Positions 62,471 to 64,000 of a DNA stretch of 64,000 nt are shown piece after piece. The DNA is from Lepidostoma basale. Its lineage: Eukaryota > Arthropoda > Insecta > Trichoptera > Lepidostomatidae. Numbering within the stretch: position 1 is the first letter of the stretch; each line of letters starts with the position of its first letter. The stretch is taken from contig JAHDVF020001255.1 in assembly GCA_022606425.2 (NCBI GenBank), positions 372,001-436,000 of the forward strand, written 5' to 3'. The notes below the pieces were generated by a model. That model was not told the DNA's origin. It did no database searches and saw only the letters and a program-made list of their open reading frames with translations. The position numbers were made by a program, and so were the translations under genes.

Positions 62471-62859
62471 TTAAAATTATATAATATGGTAACAAATAAA
62501 TGTTTTTTTATGCAATAATTAATCCATTTTAATGATGTGTATTTTTAAGCATGCATTTTATATCAGGGGTGATTTTTAAAATGCAAAATAACAAATATTC
62601 CACACAAAACAACCCCGAGGGATGAAAGTTGAGCGGGCATCGGACCGAATATTTCTCAACTTTTTAATTTGGATAAAAGCCTCGATATGATAGTTCGCGC
62701 CTCCTCCCCATACCGCCTTTCTCTCCCGCCTGCCAGTTTCCTAAACCCTGCACATTACCGTCTGCTTGGGCTAGTCACCGTGAAGGGCCGGACAGGAATA
62801 CCCTTTCATTATTTTATATTTATATAATACAATAAATTTATATAATAAATTTATATAAT
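62471..62859. other. unassigned; 62590-62790 may be single-copy
   Basis: Mixed composition, no match in the window and no convincing exon. Confidence 0.4.
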
Positions 62860-62899
62860 AATTAAATGAAGCGATGTTTTTTAACAATTTAAATTTTGT

Positions 62900-63473
62900 A
62901 AAAAAAGAGCAAGAATGAGTTTCAGATATTTGGGAGTGGAGATCTGCAGCCAAAATGACCTTTATACCGAAGTACGTGAACAAGTCAGTAAAGCCTCTGC
63001 CGTGTCAGAATGCCTGAAGTATCTGGTCTGGAAGAACAAGCACATGCGTGTCGACAGCAAGATCAGAATCTATAAAACATGCGTGCGACCTATCATGACG
63101 TACGCTGTAGAGACGCGGGCTGACACTGTGCGAACCAAGGGACTACTAAGAACATCGGAGATGAAAGTCCTAAGATCAATCACTGGGAAAACCCTTAGAG
63201 ATCGTGTCCGCAACGTAGATATAAGAAAAACTTGCAAAATAGAGGATATCGTTCAGTGGAGTAGATCCAGAAGAAGATACTGGAGGGACCATGTAGCCCG
63301 AATGGATGGTGACAGACTTTCATATACAGCCGCTTATGAAATCTCCTCCGGACACCGCCCACCTGGAAGACCGCCTAAGAGATGGAGGGACAGCTGGATC
63401 TCATCATCCGACGAGACATGATTTCTGTGTCACAGATCGTCAGATCTATTAAAAGAAGAAGAAGAAGAAGAAG
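62900..63473 (+). pseudogene. LINE-C, 5'-truncated copy with 9-bp target duplication
   Basis: AAATTTTGT at 62891-62899 is repeated at 63474-63482. The 168-codon frame reads FRYLGVEICSQNDLYTEVRE, WKNKHMRVDSKIRIYKTCVR, PIMTYAVETRADTVRTKGLL, RTSEMKVLRSITGKTLRDRV, RRRYWRDHVARMDGDRLSYT and HRPPGRPPKRWRDSWISSS, a stop, and (GAA)n. It starts at the YLG motif that follows the palm, so the catalytic centre is absent. The frame is fully open, the youngest-looking LINE piece here. Confidence 0.93.
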
Positions 63474-63482
63474 AAATTTTGT

Positions 63483-63760
63483 CTTTATTTAGACAGCGAC
63501 CGGTTCCGCCAGGATCGCTGGCATCGACAGACTGATCCGGACCAGTCCTTCATATTAGTGAAAGTACGTTCAGGGGACAAATACTCTCGACTTTAGAAAG
63601 TATCTTGTCTTCCTAATGTGGAACCATCTCTAATTCGTTCCTGGTATTATGTTGATGTATGTAATATTTTATCTGTACTCAATAGATGCCTTAAACATGT
63701 ATGCTGTTCGTAATATCTTTTAAGTAAATATACTGATTTGATTTCAACAATCGTGTTTAT
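63483..63760 (-). mobile_element. PLE-7 end module and body, split by LINE-C
   Basis: GACAGCGACCGGTTCCGCCA, then a body matching 14015-14260. The left part of the same PLE-7 end (GCGATGTTTTTTAAC, 62868-62890) lies on the other side of LINE-C. Confidence 0.7.
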
Positions 63761-64000
63761 TATTATAAGTTAAATGGAGTTTTACAATATTAATATTTCA
63801 ACCATGAATAAATTATGGAATTCCACAGTGTTAACGCTTTAAGTTTATCAAAAAATATTGTTTTAACTATTGATGTTTAGTCCGCCCCTGTACGATTCTT
63901 GTAACTCGAGTCTCAACTGTCACACATCGTCACATTAGAGTCACGCGTGGCCCTAGAATGTCTCTACATGGCGCTGTGCACTTTAAGCTAACGTGACTGA
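63761..64000. other. unassigned; PLE-type block at 63805-63845
   Basis: GGAATTCCACAGTGTTAACG at 63822 is the inverse of the block preceding other PLE foldbacks. The remainder shows nothing. Confidence 0.45.

Overview
The window is AT-rich eukaryotic DNA, almost certainly from an arthropod and most likely an insect. The evidence is a dense mix of 5'-truncated non-LTR retrotransposons, a tRNA-derived SINE, mariner, pogo, Transib and Helitron remnants, and Penelope-like elements. I cannot name the order. I found no intact host gene, exon series, rRNA or genuine tRNA. Every long reading frame I can explain belongs to a transposon, and nearly all are broken. Stretches called unassigned are probably intergenic or intronic DNA plus repeats too old to recognise.

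Family names used below are local. LINE-A and LINE-B are close relatives sharing a C-terminal region that ends in a W-R-S-I motif; their 3' tails are (TTAG)n and (TTTG)n. LINE-C has the C-terminal motif LRTTEMKTLR and a (GAA)n tail. LINE-D has motifs like WAGHVAR and a (GAA)n or (GAT)n tail. LINE-E, F, G, H, I, K and a Jockey-like LINE-J are further C-terminal fragments, and there is one CR1/L2-like fragment. The tRNA-SINE has recognisable A and B boxes. The 'LINE-tail SINE' ends with the last ~35 bases of LINE-A. MITE-M is a terminal-inverted-repeat family. PLE-1, PLE-3, PLE-4, PLE-5, PLE-7 and PLE-G are end modules that I link to Penelope-like elements.

Layout. 0-17 kb: SINEs, PLE ends, a deleted mariner with both termini and TA duplications (5601-6527), LINE-A/B/C/D/H/J scraps. 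17.8-19.3 kb: a 40-bp minisatellite with a 200-bp higher-order period. 21-22.5 kb: a collapsed Helitron. 22.5-35 kb: PLE ends, two with traces of the GIY-YIG domain, and the best LINE-A copy with reverse transcriptase motifs (31858-33226). 35-36 kb: an 828-bp Tc1/mariner-like terminal-repeat element. 36-53 kb: LINE fragments, MITE-M copies, small tandem repeats, a deleted pogo/Tigger element (49553-50157). 54.1-56.3 kb: a Transib/RAG1-like transposon with ~35-bp terminal repeats starting CAC and a perfect 5-bp GGACG duplication. 56.8-64 kb: LINE-C/B, a hAT-like MITE, the LINE-tail SINE, and a LINE-C inserted into a PLE end with a 9-bp target duplication.

The strongest unusual signal is a small RNA-like module recurring in several unrelated-looking repeat families: CUGANGA-like core, one extra base, hairpin, GAAA, a 4-6 nt palindrome, then UC/UU. 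Three families also show a short closing stem, with one compensatory change between copies. This is the layout of a minimal type I hammerhead ribozyme with a tiny palindromic stem III, as described for Penelope-like elements. Two copies lie just downstream of Penelope GIY-YIG remnants. Activity is unproven, and the extra base departs from the canonical core.
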